64,000 bases of DNA from contig CP059070.1 of NCBI GenBank assembly GCA_017798125.1, positions 1,612,001 to 1,676,000 of the forward strand. The letters are read 5' to 3'. Positions within the stretch are counted from its first letter, which is position 1; each line of letters begins with the position of its first letter. Under the pieces are notes generated by a model. It was not told the origin of the DNA. It saw only the letters and a program-made list of their open reading frames with translations, and did not search any database. Positions 18,474-28,926 of this stretch are shown here, in pieces. The position numbers and the translations under genes are program-made. Source of the stretch: Cryomorphaceae bacterium. Lineage in GTDB: Bacteria > Bacteroidota > Bacteroidia > Flavobacteriales > ECT2AJA-044.

Positions 18474-18920
18474 TCAAGGCTTTGCCACAGGCGAAGCTCC
18501 AGACTGCTTTACAGGTGATGTGTTTCCGCTTGGTGCGTTCACTTTACCTTTGATTTTGATCACCTTTGTTGGGGTCGCTGCATTGGAAGTAATCGTTACC
18601 GATTTGTTGAATGCGCCCAAACGCTTGGTGTCGTATTTTACTTTGATCACGTCAGATGCTCCAGGAGCGATCGGCTCGTTCGGCCATGCAGGTACGGTAC
18701 ATCCGCAAGATCCTTTCGCATTGGTAATGATCAACGGCTCTTTACCGGTGTTGGTGAAGACGAATTCGTAGGTTCCGTTCGCGCCTTGGTCAATAGTCCC
18801 ATAGTCGTGGGTCTCTTTCTCGAAAGAGATTTGAGGTGCGTTTGGATTGGTATTGGCTTGACCGAAAGTCAATGCTACACCAGCGAAGACCAATGTAAGA
18901 GTGGCGATCAGTTTTTTCAT
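18474..18920 (-). CDS. DUF1573 exported protein
   Basis: From ATG 18920 the product is 148 residues with a Sec signal (KKLIATLTLVFAGVALTFGQ) and one DUF1573 domain: FEKETHDYGTIDQG, FVFTNTGKEPL, and KGSCGCTVPAWP, followed by YDTKRLGAFNKSVTI. DUF1573 proteins are small Ig-like periplasmic or surface proteins abundant in Bacteroidota with no settled function. A Bacteroidota promoter lies upstream (18952-18983) and a terminator directly downstream, so the gene is probably monocistronic. Confidence 0.9.
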   Translation of the reverse strand: MKKLIATLTLVFAGVALTFGQANTNPNAPQISFEKETHDYGTIDQGANGTYEFVFTNTGKEPLIITNAKGSCGCTVPAWPNEPIAPGASDVIKVKYDTKRLGAFNKSVTITSNAATPTKVIKIKGKVNAPSGNTSPVKQSGASPVAKP

Positions 18921-18951
18921 GAGTTCAATGTTTTTGTTTTGAAACGTAGTA

Positions 18952-18983
18952 CAAAGGTAGCAAAGGGTGCGCCACATTTGCAA
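18952..18983 (-). promoter_or_regulatory. Bacteroidota-type promoter for DUF1573
   Basis: On the minus strand TTG (18983-18981) and TACCTTTG (18959-18952) are separated by 21 bases, matching the TTG / TAnnTTTG consensus. The -7 box is 31 bases before ATG 18920. Confidence 0.65.
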
Positions 18984-19058
18984 GGGCGACTTTGCATTAA
19001 CACGGCATTAACATCCCAATGGTTGGATGGTTCACGCCTAAAAACAAGGCGGAATTGC

Positions 19059-19066
19059 TACTTTTG
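19059..19066 (+). promoter_or_regulatory. Candidate -7 box for valS
   Basis: TACTTTTG fits TAnnTTTG exactly and lies 19 bases before the valS ATG. No clear -33 TTG is at the expected distance. Confidence 0.5.
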
Positions 19067-19085
19067 TTCGCCCAATCATTGACGC

Positions 19086-21713
19086 ATGGAGATCGCGAAG
19101 AATTTTGACCCAAAAGAAGTAGAGCAGAAGTGGTATGATCACTGGATGGAACAAGGGATGTTTCGTTCCGTACCGGATGATCGTGAGCCCTATACCATTG
19201 TCATTCCACCGCCAAACGTGACGGGTGTTTTACACATGGGCCACATGCTCAACAACACCATTCAGGATGTCTTGATTCGCCGCGCGCGGATGCAGGGCTT
19301 CAATGCGTGCTGGGTTCCGGGTACCGATCACGCATCCATTGCCACGGAAGCTAAAGTCGTTCGCAAATTGCGCGAGCAGGGTATTACTAAGGCAGACATC
19401 AGCCGCGAAGAATTCTTAAGCCACGCCTTTGATTGGAAAGATCAGTACGGCGGGATCATCATTGAGCAGCTCAAAAAACTGGGAGCTTCTTGCGATTGGG
19501 ACCGGACTCGGTTCACCATGGAGGACAGTCTGAGCGATGCGGTCATTCAGGTTTTTGTAGATCTCTACAACAAAGGATACCTGTACCGCGATCTGAAAAT
19601 GATCAATTGGGACCCAGCTGCGCAAACGACCTTGTCCAATGAAGAGGTCATCTATAAAGAGGAGCAGAGCAACCTCTACCACGTTCGTTACTCGATTAAG
19701 GGAAGTGATGAATATCTAACCATTGCTACGACTCGTCCCGAGACCATATTGGGCGATACGGCGATTTGTGTTCACCCCGAAGATGAACGTTATACGCATT
19801 TAAAGGGTGCTCGCGTTATCGTTCCCCTCGTAGAACGAGAGATTCCCGTCATTTTTGATGAATACGTGGATCGTGAATTCGGAACGGGAGCCCTTAAAGT
19901 AACACCAGCGCATGATCCCAATGATTACGATTTGGGTCAAAAACACGGACTTGAAACCGTGGATATCATGAATCCCGATGGAACCATGAGCGAAGCAGCT
20001 CAGTGGTACATTGGAGAGGATCGCATGGACGTTCGTAAGAAGATCGTAAAAGATCTGAAGGAGCGTGATCACCTCGTCGAAATCGAGCCGATTCAGAACA
20101 AGGTGGGTTATTCGGAGCGGAATCCCGATACGATAGTCGAGCCTCGCTTGAGCCTGCAGTGGTTTGTGGATATGCAGAAAATCGCGCCGAAAGCCTTGGA
20201 GGCCGTCATGGAAGATGAGGTAGCCTTTTTCCCGCCTAAGTTTAAAAACACCTACCGTCATTGGATGGAGAATATCCGGGACTGGCCCATTAGCCGACAA
20301 TTATGGTGGGGACAGCGCATTCCGGCCTACTACCTGGAAGACGGCACGGTCATCGTAGCGGCAACCGCGGAGGAGGCTTTGACGCAGGCCCGAGATAAGA
20401 CTGGAAATGCAGAACTACCTATGACTGCCTTACGGCAGGATGAGGACGTAGTAGACACCTGGTTCAGCTCATGGCTCTGGCCCATTAGTGTCTTTGACGG
20501 GTTTGGCGAGGACAAAACGGAATTGGATTACTACTACCCCACAACGGTTTTGGTCACCGGATGGGACATCATCTTCTTCTGGGTGGCCCGAATGGTCATG
20601 GCCGGATATGAGTTTAAAGGAGAGCGTCCATTCAAGCACGTTTACTTCACCGGGATGGTCCGCGATAAGCAACGCCGAAAAATGAGTAAGTCGCTGGGTA
20701 ATTCTCCAGACGCTTTGAAACTCATTGAAGATTACGGCGCCGATGGGGTACGCGTAGGGATGCTCCTGTCCGCAGCGGCGGGAAATGACCTGTTGTTCGA
20801 CGAAAAACTGTGCGAACAGGGACGGAACTTCGCCAACAAGATCTGGAACGCCCTTAGACTAGTAAAAGGTTGGGAAACAGATGGTAGCGACCCTCGACCT
20901 GAAGAGAAAGCTGCGAACATTTGGTTCCAGAATCGCTTCCAAAGCGCACTGGCGGAGATCGAAAAATCCTTCGAAGATTACCGCCTTTCTGAAGCCCTCA
21001 TGACCATCTATAAGTTGATCTGGGATGATTTCTGTTCTTGGTATCTGGAGGCAGTAAAGCCGCCGTATGGAGAGAAAATTTCCACCCTTTCCATGTTGAA
21101 TATCCGACACAATTTCAACTTGATTATTCGCTTGTTGCATCCGTTTATGCCGTTCTTGACGGAGGAGGTCTATCATCAAATTGCGGAACGTGAGGAAGGA
21201 GATTGCGTTGCCGTATCCGATTATCCGGCACAAGTGGCCTTTGATGCCAACCTTGTAGCGGACTTTGAACGTGTTAAAGAAATAGTGAGTGCCATTCGAA
21301 ACTTCCGACAGGACAAGGGAATTTCTCCAAAGGAAGAGTTTGATCTGTACGTGAAGAAGAACGAACCAACAGGTAATGAATTCGACGTCATCATCCACAA
21401 GCTCGGCGTCATTGGGACCATTCATGAAGACGAGCCCAAACCTGAGGCTTCGTATTCCTTCCGAGTTGGAGCGAACGAGTTCGCTATTCCGATGGGAGAT
21501 CACGTAGACGTGGAGGGGGAAATCGCCAAAATTCAGGAAGAGCTCAAATACCAGCAAGGCTTCTTGAATTCGGTGATGAAGAAACTCGGCAATGAGCGGT
21601 TCGTGAACAACGCCCCAGAACAGGTGGTTGCCATTGAGCGTAAAAAACAAGCGGATGCTGAGTTGAAAATCAAGGTGCTTACCGAACAGCTCGCATCCCT
21701 AGAAGTCAAGTAA
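19086..21713 (+). CDS. valS: Valyl-tRNA synthetase
   Basis: This 875-residue class I synthetase charges tRNA-Val in the cytoplasm. It shows the ATP-binding HIGH variant HMGH in VTGVLHMGHMLNN (about residues 49-52), an editing domain with TTRPETILGDTAI and a late PAHDPNDYDLG, and KMSKSLGNS (about 531). A C-terminal coiled coil (EGEIAKIQEELKYQQ onward) is typical of bacterial ValRS. Length fits the family. It is transcribed divergently from the DUF1573 gene. Confidence 0.98.
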   Translation: MEIAKNFDPKEVEQKWYDHWMEQGMFRSVPDDREPYTIVIPPPNVTGVLHMGHMLNNTIQDVLIRRARMQGFNACWVPGTDHASIATEAKVVRKLREQGITKADISREEFLSHAFDWKDQYGGIIIEQLKKLGASCDWDRTRFTMEDSLSDAVIQVFVDLYNKGYLYRDLKMINWDPAAQTTLSNEEVIYKEEQSNLYHVRYSIKGSDEYLTIATTRPETILGDTAICVHPEDERYTHLKGARVIVPLVEREIPVIFDEYVDREFGTGALKVTPAHDPNDYDLGQKHGLETVDIMNPDGTMSEAAQWYIGEDRMDVRKKIVKDLKERDHLVEIEPIQNKVGYSERNPDTIVEPRLSLQWFVDMQKIAPKALEAVMEDEVAFFPPKFKNTYRHWMENIRDWPISRQLWWGQRIPAYYLEDGTVIVAATAEEALTQARDKTGNAELPMTALRQDEDVVDTWFSSWLWPISVFDGFGEDKTELDYYYPTTVLVTGWDIIFFWVARMVMAGYEFKGERPFKHVYFTGMVRDKQRRKMSKSLGNSPDALKLIEDYGADGVRVGMLLSAAAGNDLLFDEKLCEQGRNFANKIWNALRLVKGWETDGSDPRPEEKAANIWFQNRFQSALAEIEKSFEDYRLSEALMTIYKLIWDDFCSWYLEAVKPPYGEKISTLSMLNIRHNFNLIIRLLHPFMPFLTEEVYHQIAEREEGDCVAVSDYPAQVAFDANLVADFERVKEIVSAIRNFRQDKGISPKEEFDLYVKKNEPTGNEFDVIIHKLGVIGTIHEDEPKPEASYSFRVGANEFAIPMGDHVDVEGEIAKIQEELKYQQGFLNSVMKKLGNERFVNNAPEQVVAIERKKQADAELKIKVLTEQLASLEVK

Positions 21714-21715
21714 AC

Positions 21716-22420
21716 ATGAAGCAATACCTAGGATTCATAGCTTTTTTAGTCATCTTTTCGGGATGCCAAAAGAGCGTTGAACCCTTGGGAACGCTGACCT
21801 TGGTCGATCGGCCCATCGAAGAGGAGTTCGATGCCGTGTATGTTGAAGGCACCACAAACGTACGCTACACTCCTGCGGATTCAGTTCGGATCACTACCGA
21901 AGCCTATCCGGGAGATCATGAGAATATCATGACTCAGGTCGTAGGGTCGTCTTTGATTATTGAAGATGAAGAAGGAGCATATCCAGACATCTATCGGCGC
22001 GTACACTTGGAATCGCTTCCTCCGCGAAGATTTCTATACGCCGGCTCCGGAGATGTGGAGCTCGTCAATTTCCCTTTTCAGAATTTAGCCTATCAGATTG
22101 CCGGCACAGGCGACGTAAGTATAACGGGTATCGGGAATTCCTTCGAGGGCGTCTTTTCCGGAGCTGGCCAACTCTTGATGACCGGGGAAGGCGCGGTGCT
22201 TTCGGTTAATCACCAGGGCCCCGGAACAGTGGACGCACGCGATCTAATCGTCGAAAGCTGCAAGGTTGAGGTCAACGGACCTGGCGACACGTACATTCAT
22301 GTCATTTCGAACATGACCATCATATTCAATGGTACAGGAGATGTCTACTACACAGGGCCCGTCACTCAAATCGTTGCCATTTACAATGGAAGTGGAGAAT
22401 TGATCCGCTTGCCCGAGTAA
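21716..22420 (+). CDS. GIN-domain (DUF2807) lipoprotein
   Basis: A 234-residue lipoprotein (lipobox VIFSGC) whose body is a right-handed beta-helix-like ladder typical of DUF2807: FDAVYVEGTTNVRYT, then repeated G(S/T)GDV turns (LYAGSGDVELVNF, IAGTGDVSITG, NGTGDVYYTG). Such proteins sit in the periplasm or on the outer membrane of Bacteroidota; their role is unknown. The start is two bases after the valS stop, so it is probably co-transcribed with valS. Confidence 0.88.
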   Translation: MKQYLGFIAFLVIFSGCQKSVEPLGTLTLVDRPIEEEFDAVYVEGTTNVRYTPADSVRITTEAYPGDHENIMTQVVGSSLIIEDEEGAYPDIYRRVHLESLPPRRFLYAGSGDVELVNFPFQNLAYQIAGTGDVSITGIGNSFEGVFSGAGQLLMTGEGAVLSVNHQGPGTVDARDLIVESCKVEVNGPGDTYIHVISNMTIIFNGTGDVYYTGPVTQIVAIYNGSGELIRLPE

Positions 22421-22441
22421 GTCAACTGCCCTCATTTGAGG

Positions 22442-22449
22442 TATATTTG
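22442..22449 (+). promoter_or_regulatory. Candidate -7 box for icmF
   Basis: TATATTTG matches TAnnTTTG and is 20 bases before the icmF ATG. The 49-base intergenic region is too short for a cobalamin riboswitch. Confidence 0.5.
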
Positions 22450-22469
22450 TACCACTAAACACTACACAC

Positions 22470-25400
22470 ATGCAAATAGCTGCACCTTACAAACCCACCA
22501 ACAAGGTTCGGATCGTGACGGCAGCCAGTCTTTTTGACGGGCACGATGCCGCCATCAATATCATGCGTCGCATCATTCAAAGTACAGGATGCGAGGTTAT
22601 CCACCTCGGCCATGATCGATCGGTTGATGAGGTAGTGAATACCGCGATTCAAGAGGACGCCCAAGCCATTGCAATGACCTCTTATCAAGGCGGGCACACG
22701 GAGTACTTCAAATACATGTACGACTTACTTCAAGAGCGCGGTGCTGGTCACATAAAAATCTTTGGCGGTGGCGGTGGCGTTATCTTGCCCGAAGAGATTA
22801 AAGAACTCATGGATTACGGGATTACTCGTATCTACAGTCCAGATGACGGCCGTGAATTGGGTCTGCAAGGGATGATTAACGATTTGGTGCAGCAGAGCGA
22901 TTACCCTGTTGGCTTTAGCCTCAATGGAGAGCTGAGTCACCTAGACACACGCGACCCTAAATCCATTGCACGCCTCATTTCTGCCGCGGAAAACAACCCA
23001 GAAGAGAGCCGCGCTACTTTGGATGAAGTCGAGCGCCTTGCGGCGCGATCCATAACTCCGGTCCTCGGAATCACCGGAACGGGAGGAGCTGGAAAGTCGA
23101 GCCTCGTTGATGAATTGGTTCGCCGATTCTTGTTGGACTTCGAGGATAAAAACATTGGAATCATTTCAGTTGACCCATCGAAACGCAAGACTGGTGGTGC
23201 CTTGCTGGGAGACCGAATCCGGATGAACAGCATCAATCACGAGCGCGTCTATATGCGCTCTTTGGCCACACGCCAAAGTAACTTGGCTCTTTCCAAGCAC
23301 GTGCAAGAGGCTGTAAACATTCTTAAAGCAGCAGAATACGATTTAATTATCCTGGAGACTTCTGGGATTGGACAAAGTGATACGGAGATTCTAGATCACT
23401 CAGATGTATCGCTATATGTCATGACGCCGGAATACGGAGCGGCCACCCAGTTGGAGAAAATCGATATGCTCGATTTTGCCGATGTCATTGCCCTGAACAA
23501 ATTTGACAAGCGCGGTGCTTTGGATGCCTTGCGCGATGTCAAAAAGCAGTATCAGCGCAACCACAATCTTTGGGACCAGGATCCGGACAGTATGCCGGTC
23601 TTCGGAACGATTGCCAGTCAGTTCAACGATCCGGGGATGAATGAACTGTATCGAGTTTTGATGGGTTTGGTCGATGAGAAGACGGAAGCTAGCTTGAAAT
23701 CGAGCTATGCGGCCACCAAGGAGATGTCTGAGAAAATCTTCATCATTCCACCCAAACGTACGCGTTACCTAAGCGAGATTTCGGAGAACAACCGAAGCTT
23801 TGACGACTGGGTTAATGATCAGGCGCGGGTTGCCGAGGAACTCTACGGAGTCCACGTGGGCATTGAGTCCTTGAAGGCCTCAGCTTTGGAAGATAAAGAT
23901 CGCCTGATCAAGGGGCTTCAAGAGCGTTTCGAACAGGTCAAACTTGATTTGGATCCACACAATTGGAAGCTCATCCAAGACTGGGAGGAGAAAAAGAAAA
24001 AGTATAGCGAGCCGGAGTACATCTTCAAGGTTCGGGATAAGGAGATCCGCATCCAGACGCATACAGAGTCGCTTTCACATACTCAGATTCCTAAAGTAGC
24101 CGTTCCTCGCTACGACGCTTGGGGCGCTTTGCTGAAATGGATGTTGCAAGAAAATGTTCCCGGTGAATTCCCATTCACCGCAGGGATCTATCCCTTCAAA
24201 CGAGAAGGAGAAGACCCTACACGGATGTTTGCGGGAGAAGGTGGCCCAGAACGTACCAATCGCCGGTTCCACTACGTGAGTTTGGATATGCCTGCTAAGC
24301 GCTTGTCCACGGCCTTTGATTCGGTCACGCTTTACGGTAACGATCCAGATCGACGCCCGGATATCTACGGTAAAATTGGAAACTCAGGGGTCAGCATCTG
24401 CTGCCTGGATGATGCTAAGAAACTCTACAGCGGGTTCGATTTAGCCGATCCCAAAACGTCGGTTTCCATGACCATCAATGGCCCAGCACCAATGTTGTTG
24501 GGATTCTTTTTGAATGCCGCTATTGATCAGCAATGCGAAAAGTATATTCGAGCCGAAGGCTTAGAAAAGGAAATCGAAAAGAAGCTGGAATCCATCTTTG
24601 CAGCGCAAGGAGTAGAACGTCCTCGTTATCAGGGGGATCTTCCGGAGGGAAATGACGGACTCGGGCTCATGCTCCTCGGGGTCACTGGAGACCAGGTCTT
24701 GCCTCAAGAGGTGTATCAGCGCATCAAAACAGATACCTTAAAGCAAGTACGCGGGACCGTTCAGGCCGATATCTTGAAAGAGGATCAAGCTCAGAACACG
24801 TGTATTTTCTCTACGGAGTTTGCCTTGCGATTGATGGGAGATGTGCAGCAGTACTTCATCGAGCAACAGGTCCGAAACTTCTATTCGGTATCTATTAGCG
24901 GCTACCATATCGCTGAAGCGGGAGCGAACCCCATTACTCAGCTGGCCTTCACTTTGGCCAATGGATTCACGTATGTAGAGTACTACTTGAGCCGAGGAAT
25001 GGACATCAATGCCTTTGGGCCCAACCTGTCGTTCTTCTTCAGTAATGGAATTGATCCAGAGTACGCCGTCATTGGCCGCGTAGCTCGCCGGATTTGGTCC
25101 AAGGCGATGAAGCAGAAATACGGCGCCAACGCACGCGCCCAAATGCTGAAGTATCATATTCAGACTTCGGGCCGAAGTCTTCATGCCCAGGAGATTGACT
25201 TCAATGACATCCGGACGACGCTTCAGGCACTGTACGCGATCTACGACAACTGTAATTCGTTGCACACCAATGCCTATGACGAGGCCATTACCACGCCTAC
25301 GGAAGCGAGTGTGCGCCGAGCAATGGCTATTCAGCTCATCATCAATAAAGAACTGGGCTTGGCCAAGAATGAAAACCCACTGCAGGGAAGTTTCATCATT

Positions 25401-25850
25401 GAAGAGCTCACGGATTTGGTTGAAGAGGCTGTGCTCATGGAGTTTGATCGCATCACGGAGCGCGGCGGTGTGCTCGGTGCTATGGAAACCATGTATCAAC
25501 GAAGCAAGATTCAAGAGGAATCTCTGTATTACGAGACACTCAAGCACAATGGTACTTATCCCATCGTCGGGGTGAATACCTTCTTAAATAAAGAAGGATC
25601 GCCTACGGTTATTCCAGGGGAGGTTATTCGAGCTACTCAGGAAGAAAAGGAGTATCAAATTGCCATGCTGGGTCGTTTACACGAGCGTCATTCGGGTCAG
25701 TCCGAAGAAGCTTTGAAGCGTATCCAATCGGCCGCACTAGAGAACCAGAATATTTTTGAAGAATTGATGGAGGCGACCAAGCACTGCTCCCTTGGGCAGA
25801 TCACGGAGTCGCTCTTCCAAGTAGGAGGGCAGTACAGAAGGAATATGTAA
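22470..25850 (+). CDS. icmF: Fused acyl-CoA mutase (isobutyryl-CoA mutase type, IcmF)
   Basis: This 1126-residue protein joins three parts: an N-terminal adenosylcobalamin-binding domain ([10 protein letters not shown] supplies the DxHxxG-like cobalt ligand, about residue 25; later [10 protein letters not shown]), a MeaB-type chaperone GTPase ([12 protein letters not shown], about 200), and a large mutase TIM barrel from about 560 ([16 protein letters not shown], then [19 protein letters not shown]). That order, and the [16 protein letters not shown] signature in place of the methylmalonyl-CoA mutase one, identify IcmF, which interconverts branched and linear acyl-CoAs such as isobutyryl- and n-butyryl-CoA. 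Exact substrate choice is not decidable by eye. Confidence 0.93.
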   Translation: MQIAAPYKPTNKVRIVTAASLFDGHDAAINIMRRIIQSTGCEVIHLGHDRSVDEVVNTAIQEDAQAIAMTSYQGGHTEYFKYMYDLLQERGAGHIKIFGGGGGVILPEEIKELMDYGITRIYSPDDGRELGLQGMINDLVQQSDYPVGFSLNGELSHLDTRDPKSIARLISAAENNPEESRATLDEVERLAARSITPVLGITGTGGAGKSSLVDELVRRFLLDFEDKNIGIISVDPSKRKTGGALLGDRIRMNSINHERVYMRSLATRQSNLALSKHVQEAVNILKAAEYDLIILETSGIGQSDTEILDHSDVSLYVMTPEYGAATQLEKIDMLDFADVIALNKFDKRGALDALRDVKKQYQRNHNLWDQDPDSMPVFGTIASQFNDPGMNELYRVLMGLVDEKTEASLKSSYAATKEMSEKIFIIPPKRTRYLSEISENNRSFDDWVNDQARVAEELYGVHVGIESLKASALEDKDRLIKGLQERFEQVKLDLDPHNWKLIQDWEEKKKKYSEPEYIFKVRDKEIRIQTHTESLSHTQIPKVAVPRYDAWGALLKWMLQENVPGEFPFTAGIYPFKREGEDPTRMFAGEGGPERTNRRFHYVSLDMPAKRLSTAFDSVTLYGNDPDRRPDIYGKIGNSGVSICCLDDAKKLYSGFDLADPKTSVSMTINGPAPMLLGFFLNAAIDQQCEKYIRAEGLEKEIEKKLESIFAAQGVERPRYQGDLPEGNDGLGLMLLGVTGDQVLPQEVYQRIKTDTLKQVRGTVQADILKEDQAQNTCIFSTEFALRLMGDVQQYFIEQQVRNFYSVSISGYHIAEAGANPITQLAFTLANGFTYVEYYLSRGMDINAFGPNLSFFFSNGIDPEYAVIGRVARRIWSKAMKQKYGANARAQMLKYHIQTSGRSLHAQEIDFNDIRTTLQALYAIYDNCNSLHTNAYDEAITTPTEASVRRAMAIQLIINKELGLAKNENPLQGSFIIEELTDLVEEAVLMEFDRITERGGVLGAMETMYQRSKIQEESLYYETLKHNGTYPIVGVNTFLNKEGSPTVIPGEVIRATQEEKEYQIAMLGRLHERHSGQSEEALKRIQSAALENQNIFEELMEATKHCSLGQITESLFQVGGQYRRNM

Positions 25851-25859
25851 CTTCCAATT

Positions 25860-27617
25860 ATGCTAGTACGCCTGTTCAACGCACTCGCGGGATCTGCTCA
25901 CGCCTTCTCGATCCATGCTCGGATCTTGAACATGACCCTGTTTGTGACAACGTTCTTTACGGCCCTGCTGTCGGCTCAGAGCGTGGTTGAAGGATTGGAT
26001 CCAATGCTTTCGATCATTGTTGGAAGCCTATCCGTAGTATTTGCTTGTCTGTACTTCTTTGCCCGAGTTCGGGGATACAACCGAATCGTAACGCCAATAT
26101 TCATTGCTATTGGTTTGATCTCGATCTCCGGACTTTATTTCCTGAGTGATGGAATCAACGGGGATGTTCCGCCATATTTTGTTTTCAGCTGTATCCTCGG
26201 TGTAAGTCTCGTCAAGCGGAAGTACTATCCCTACATCATTGCCATCAATGCCTTGTCTTTTGTGGCTTGCTATATGCTCGAAACGACTTTCCCAGAGGCT
26301 ATTACGAGTTATGCCACAGACGAATTAAGACATCGTCAGATTCTATATGCCACCACGGCGCTCACTATTTTCTCTGGAGCGGCCTTTGCTCTTTTTAAGA
26401 ACAACTACGACGGCGAACGACAGATCGTCCGAAAACAGAATTTAGAGTTGCAGCGGACTCATCAAAATCTGATTCGGGCTAAAAATGAAGCCGAAAAGGC
26501 AGGACAAGCTAAGTCCGAGTTCCTCTCCACGATGAGTCACGAGATCAGGACTCCTTTGAACGCCGTAATTGGAATGAGCTATATTCTCCAGGAAGAAGAT
26601 CCTCGTCCGGACCAATTGGAAAACCTGAACATTCTGAAATTCAGTGCGGAGAATCTTTTGTCTTTGATCAATGATGTACTGGACTACAGTAAGATTGAAG
26701 CGGGAAAAGTCGTCTTTGAAGAAGCCGAATTCCATCTTGATGAGTTGCTGCACAGCTTGGAGCAAGCACATTCATTAAAGGCGGAAGAAAAAGGCGTTCG
26801 ATTGAGTTTAAAGCGTGCAGAGTCCGTTCCTCAAGTGCTGATTGGGGATTCTACCCGTGTGACTCAAATCTTGAATAATCTTCTATCGAATGCGGTGAAA
26901 TTCACTGAAGATGGAAGTGTTGACCTCAATATTACTTTGAAGGACCGGCACCAGGACCAAGTTCGGGTCATCTTTACCGTAGTCGATTCTGGTATTGGTA
27001 TTGCTGAAGAGCGACAGGGCGATATTTTCGAAATCTTCACTCAGGAGGATAATTCGACTACGCGGAAATTTGGAGGTACAGGGTTGGGATTGGCCATAAC
27101 TCGTCAATTGGTTGAACTGATGGACGGCAAGATTTCCCTCCAAAGTGAACAAGGGAATGGGTCTACCTTTAGAGTTGAACTTCCACTCAAAGTTGGTCGC
27201 GCTTTTGAATCCTCAGCAAACCAAGAAAGCACAGAAGAGAAACCACTAGCGGGCAAGTATATTCTACTGGCTGAGGATAACCCAGTAAATGTCATCGTCG
27301 CCGAAAAGATTCTGAGTAAATGGGGCGCTGAAATAAACGTGGCGAAAAACGGAGCCGAGGCCGTGACAAGCTGGGAGGAACGAAAGCCAGATGTCGTTCT
27401 GATGGACCTCCGAATGCCTGAAATGTCAGGAATAGAAGCCACGGCCATTATTCGCGAAAGGGAATCTGGTGCGGGGCTTAGGACCCCAATCATAGCTTTG
27501 ACGGCATCCGCTATGCTCGATGAGCAGAACGAAATCTTCACCGTGGGGATGGACGAATACGTTTCAAAACCCTTTAACCCGGCTGAACTTCTCGGAAAAA
27601 TCAACAAGCATCTCTAA
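25860..27617 (+). CDS. Hybrid sensor histidine kinase/response regulator
   Basis: A 585-residue membrane sensor. The first ~185 residues hold about six hydrophobic segments with no extracellular domain, followed by a short coiled coil (VRKQNLELQRTHQNL). The HisKA H-box FLSTMSHEIRTPLNAVIG lies at about 222, the ATPase N-box NNLLSNAVKF at about 341 and G-boxes in FGGTGLGLAI. A C-terminal receiver has LLAEDNPVNV and the phospho-acceptor Asp in VLMDLRMPEMSG (about 517). No DNA-binding output is attached, so a phosphorelay partner must be elsewhere. It starts nine bases after icmF, suggesting co-transcription. Confidence 0.92.
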   Translation: MLVRLFNALAGSAHAFSIHARILNMTLFVTTFFTALLSAQSVVEGLDPMLSIIVGSLSVVFACLYFFARVRGYNRIVTPIFIAIGLISISGLYFLSDGINGDVPPYFVFSCILGVSLVKRKYYPYIIAINALSFVACYMLETTFPEAITSYATDELRHRQILYATTALTIFSGAAFALFKNNYDGERQIVRKQNLELQRTHQNLIRAKNEAEKAGQAKSEFLSTMSHEIRTPLNAVIGMSYILQEEDPRPDQLENLNILKFSAENLLSLINDVLDYSKIEAGKVVFEEAEFHLDELLHSLEQAHSLKAEEKGVRLSLKRAESVPQVLIGDSTRVTQILNNLLSNAVKFTEDGSVDLNITLKDRHQDQVRVIFTVVDSGIGIAEERQGDIFEIFTQEDNSTTRKFGGTGLGLAITRQLVELMDGKISLQSEQGNGSTFRVELPLKVGRAFESSANQESTEEKPLAGKYILLAEDNPVNVIVAEKILSKWGAEINVAKNGAEAVTSWEERKPDVVLMDLRMPEMSGIEATAIIRERESGAGLRTPIIALTASAMLDEQNEIFTVGMDEYVSKPFNPAELLGKINKHL

Positions 27618-28030
27618 TCTGAGATCGGACGTCTCCAGATCAATACGGTCATACCCATAAGGCCTATGATCATGGCGTGCAGAAGCCCTGTAGACAATGA
27701 CCAAAGCCAAGGGTTCTGCTCTTTGAGTGCGGTCCAGTCATAATGTACGGTGCGCTCTAAGGATAGGTTAAAGCCTTGTGTCAGAAGGGCATGCCCCCCG
27801 GCAATAAGAAGGGCAGCCATGACCATCACGAGCAACAGCCCAGAACGAATGGACCAATCCGTTTTCGGACGAATTTTTCGGTAGCCAATATCCAGAACCC
27901 AAATAGCTACAGTGAAATAGCTGAAATAGGCAATAGTTCGAACCCACGGAGTCCAGTGCCATTGAGACGTTCCCCAAAGCCAGATGAGGACCCAAAGGGA
28001 CAAGGCTAGAGACAGCAATAGCCTTCTCAT
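27614..28030 (-). CDS. Small integral membrane protein
   Basis: From ATG 28030 the product is 138 residues with about four transmembrane helices (LLLSLALSLWVLIWLW, IAYFSYFTVAIWVL, GLLLVMVMAALLIAGG, GLLHAMIIGLMGMTVLIW). The ATG overlaps the stop of the 5-formyl-THF cyclo-ligase gene by four bases, which favours this start over an upstream one. Its 3' end overlaps that of the convergent histidine kinase gene by four bases. I do not recognise the family. Confidence 0.65.
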   Translation of the reverse strand: MRRLLLSLALSLWVLIWLWGTSQWHWTPWVRTIAYFSYFTVAIWVLDIGYRKIRPKTDWSIRSGLLLVMVMAALLIAGGHALLTQGFNLSLERTVHYDWTALKEQNPWLWSLSTGLLHAMIIGLMGMTVLIWRRPISD

Positions 28031-28611
28031 GAATCTATTGAGCTGAATCCACTGGGACGGACCAAACCGGTCATGGGTATGTCCCATTCGTTTCGAGGTA
28101 TGGGTTGCCCGCTCATTTGTTCTTCAAAACAAAGCCCCCATACTTCAATACCCTCTCGAACTTGTTGAAGAAAGCGATCATAGAACCCTCCTCCATATCC
28201 CACGCGAGTTCCTGCTTCATCAAACAGTAGTCCTGGGGCCAGAATCAAATCCATCAATCGGGGATCGATTTCTTTGGTCCTCGGAACAGGTGAGGCAATT
28301 CCCATTGGCCCTTTCTCTAAATCGTCATCCAGGTTTTTAATCTGTCTTGCTTTCATTTTTCCGGGTCCACTGATCTGAGGAACGCAGAGCGTCTTCCCGC
28401 GGTCGAGTAGTTCTTGGGCCAAGAGCCAAGTATCAACTTCGGACCGATAACTCAAGTAGAGAAAGATGAAATTGAACCGCTTTAAACGCGGATGATCCAA
28501 GACGTGTTCTGTGATGGAAAGGGATCCGGATTCATGCACTTCAGGTTCCAAATCGTCCCGTAGGGACATGGCCTTATTCCGAAGAAGGGTACGGTCGAGT
28601 TGGAGGGGCAT
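28027..28611 (-). CDS. 5-formyltetrahydrofolate cyclo-ligase
   Basis: This 194-residue enzyme converts 5-formyl-THF to 5,10-methenyl-THF with ATP. Evidence is the conserved C-terminal GYGGGFYDRFL loop, the YLSYRSEVDTW segment and the typical length. 5,10-methenyl-THF is also the antenna cofactor of class I photolyases and DASH cryptochromes, two of which are encoded 16-20 kb away, but this is a housekeeping enzyme and no link is required. Confidence 0.92.
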   Translation of the reverse strand: MPLQLDRTLLRNKAMSLRDDLEPEVHESGSLSITEHVLDHPRLKRFNFIFLYLSYRSEVDTWLLAQELLDRGKTLCVPQISGPGKMKARQIKNLDDDLEKGPMGIASPVPRTKEIDPRLMDLILAPGLLFDEAGTRVGYGGGFYDRFLQQVREGIEVWGLCFEEQMSGQPIPRNEWDIPMTGLVRPSGFSSIDS

Positions 28612-28637
28612 GAAAACGTTTTCTTAAAAATAGCGCT

Positions 28638-28844
28638 TTAAGAAAACTCCGGCAAGATGTAAGATTGTATGCCGCGGTCGAAAAAAATTGGAGTTCCATT
28701 TTGTCGGAGGCGGCTGGCCATTCGCTTGATGGTTCGTTCGGAAAGGTTTAGCCGGTTGGCCGCTTCTCGAGGAGTCCCTGTGGCTTGAAGCTGGGCAAGG
28801 CGTTTGAAGGCGTCGAGTTTTTGCGTGTACGTAAAGTAGTCCAT
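28638..28844 (-). CDS. Small helix-turn-helix protein
   Basis: A 68-residue protein with a DeoR/HTH_11-like helix-turn-helix: TPREAANRLNLSERTIKRMA followed by SRLRQNGTPIFFDRGIQSY, a wing-like beta hairpin. It has no effector domain, so it may be a minimal DNA-binding regulator. It lies 26 bases upstream of the cyclo-ligase gene on the same strand. Confidence 0.7.
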   Translation of the reverse strand: MDYFTYTQKLDAFKRLAQLQATGTPREAANRLNLSERTIKRMASRLRQNGTPIFFDRGIQSYILPEFS

Positions 28845-28926
28845 CTTTTTTAGGGTAAATCTAGATGGAGCAGTGGTCCTATGCCAGTCCTGTGCCGCAC
28901 GATAGCAGTCCGGAAATTGCCCGATA

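Noticed and set aside
22421-22469. Cobalamin riboswitch upstream of the B12-dependent icmF
   Set aside because: Only 49 bases separate icmF from the previous gene, far too short, and no B12-box-like sequence is seen.
24738-25547. 269-codon open frame antisense to icmF (and a similar 263-codon frame antisense to valS at 20859-21650)
   Set aside because: Both lie fully inside conserved coding sequence on the opposite strand and look like chance open frames.
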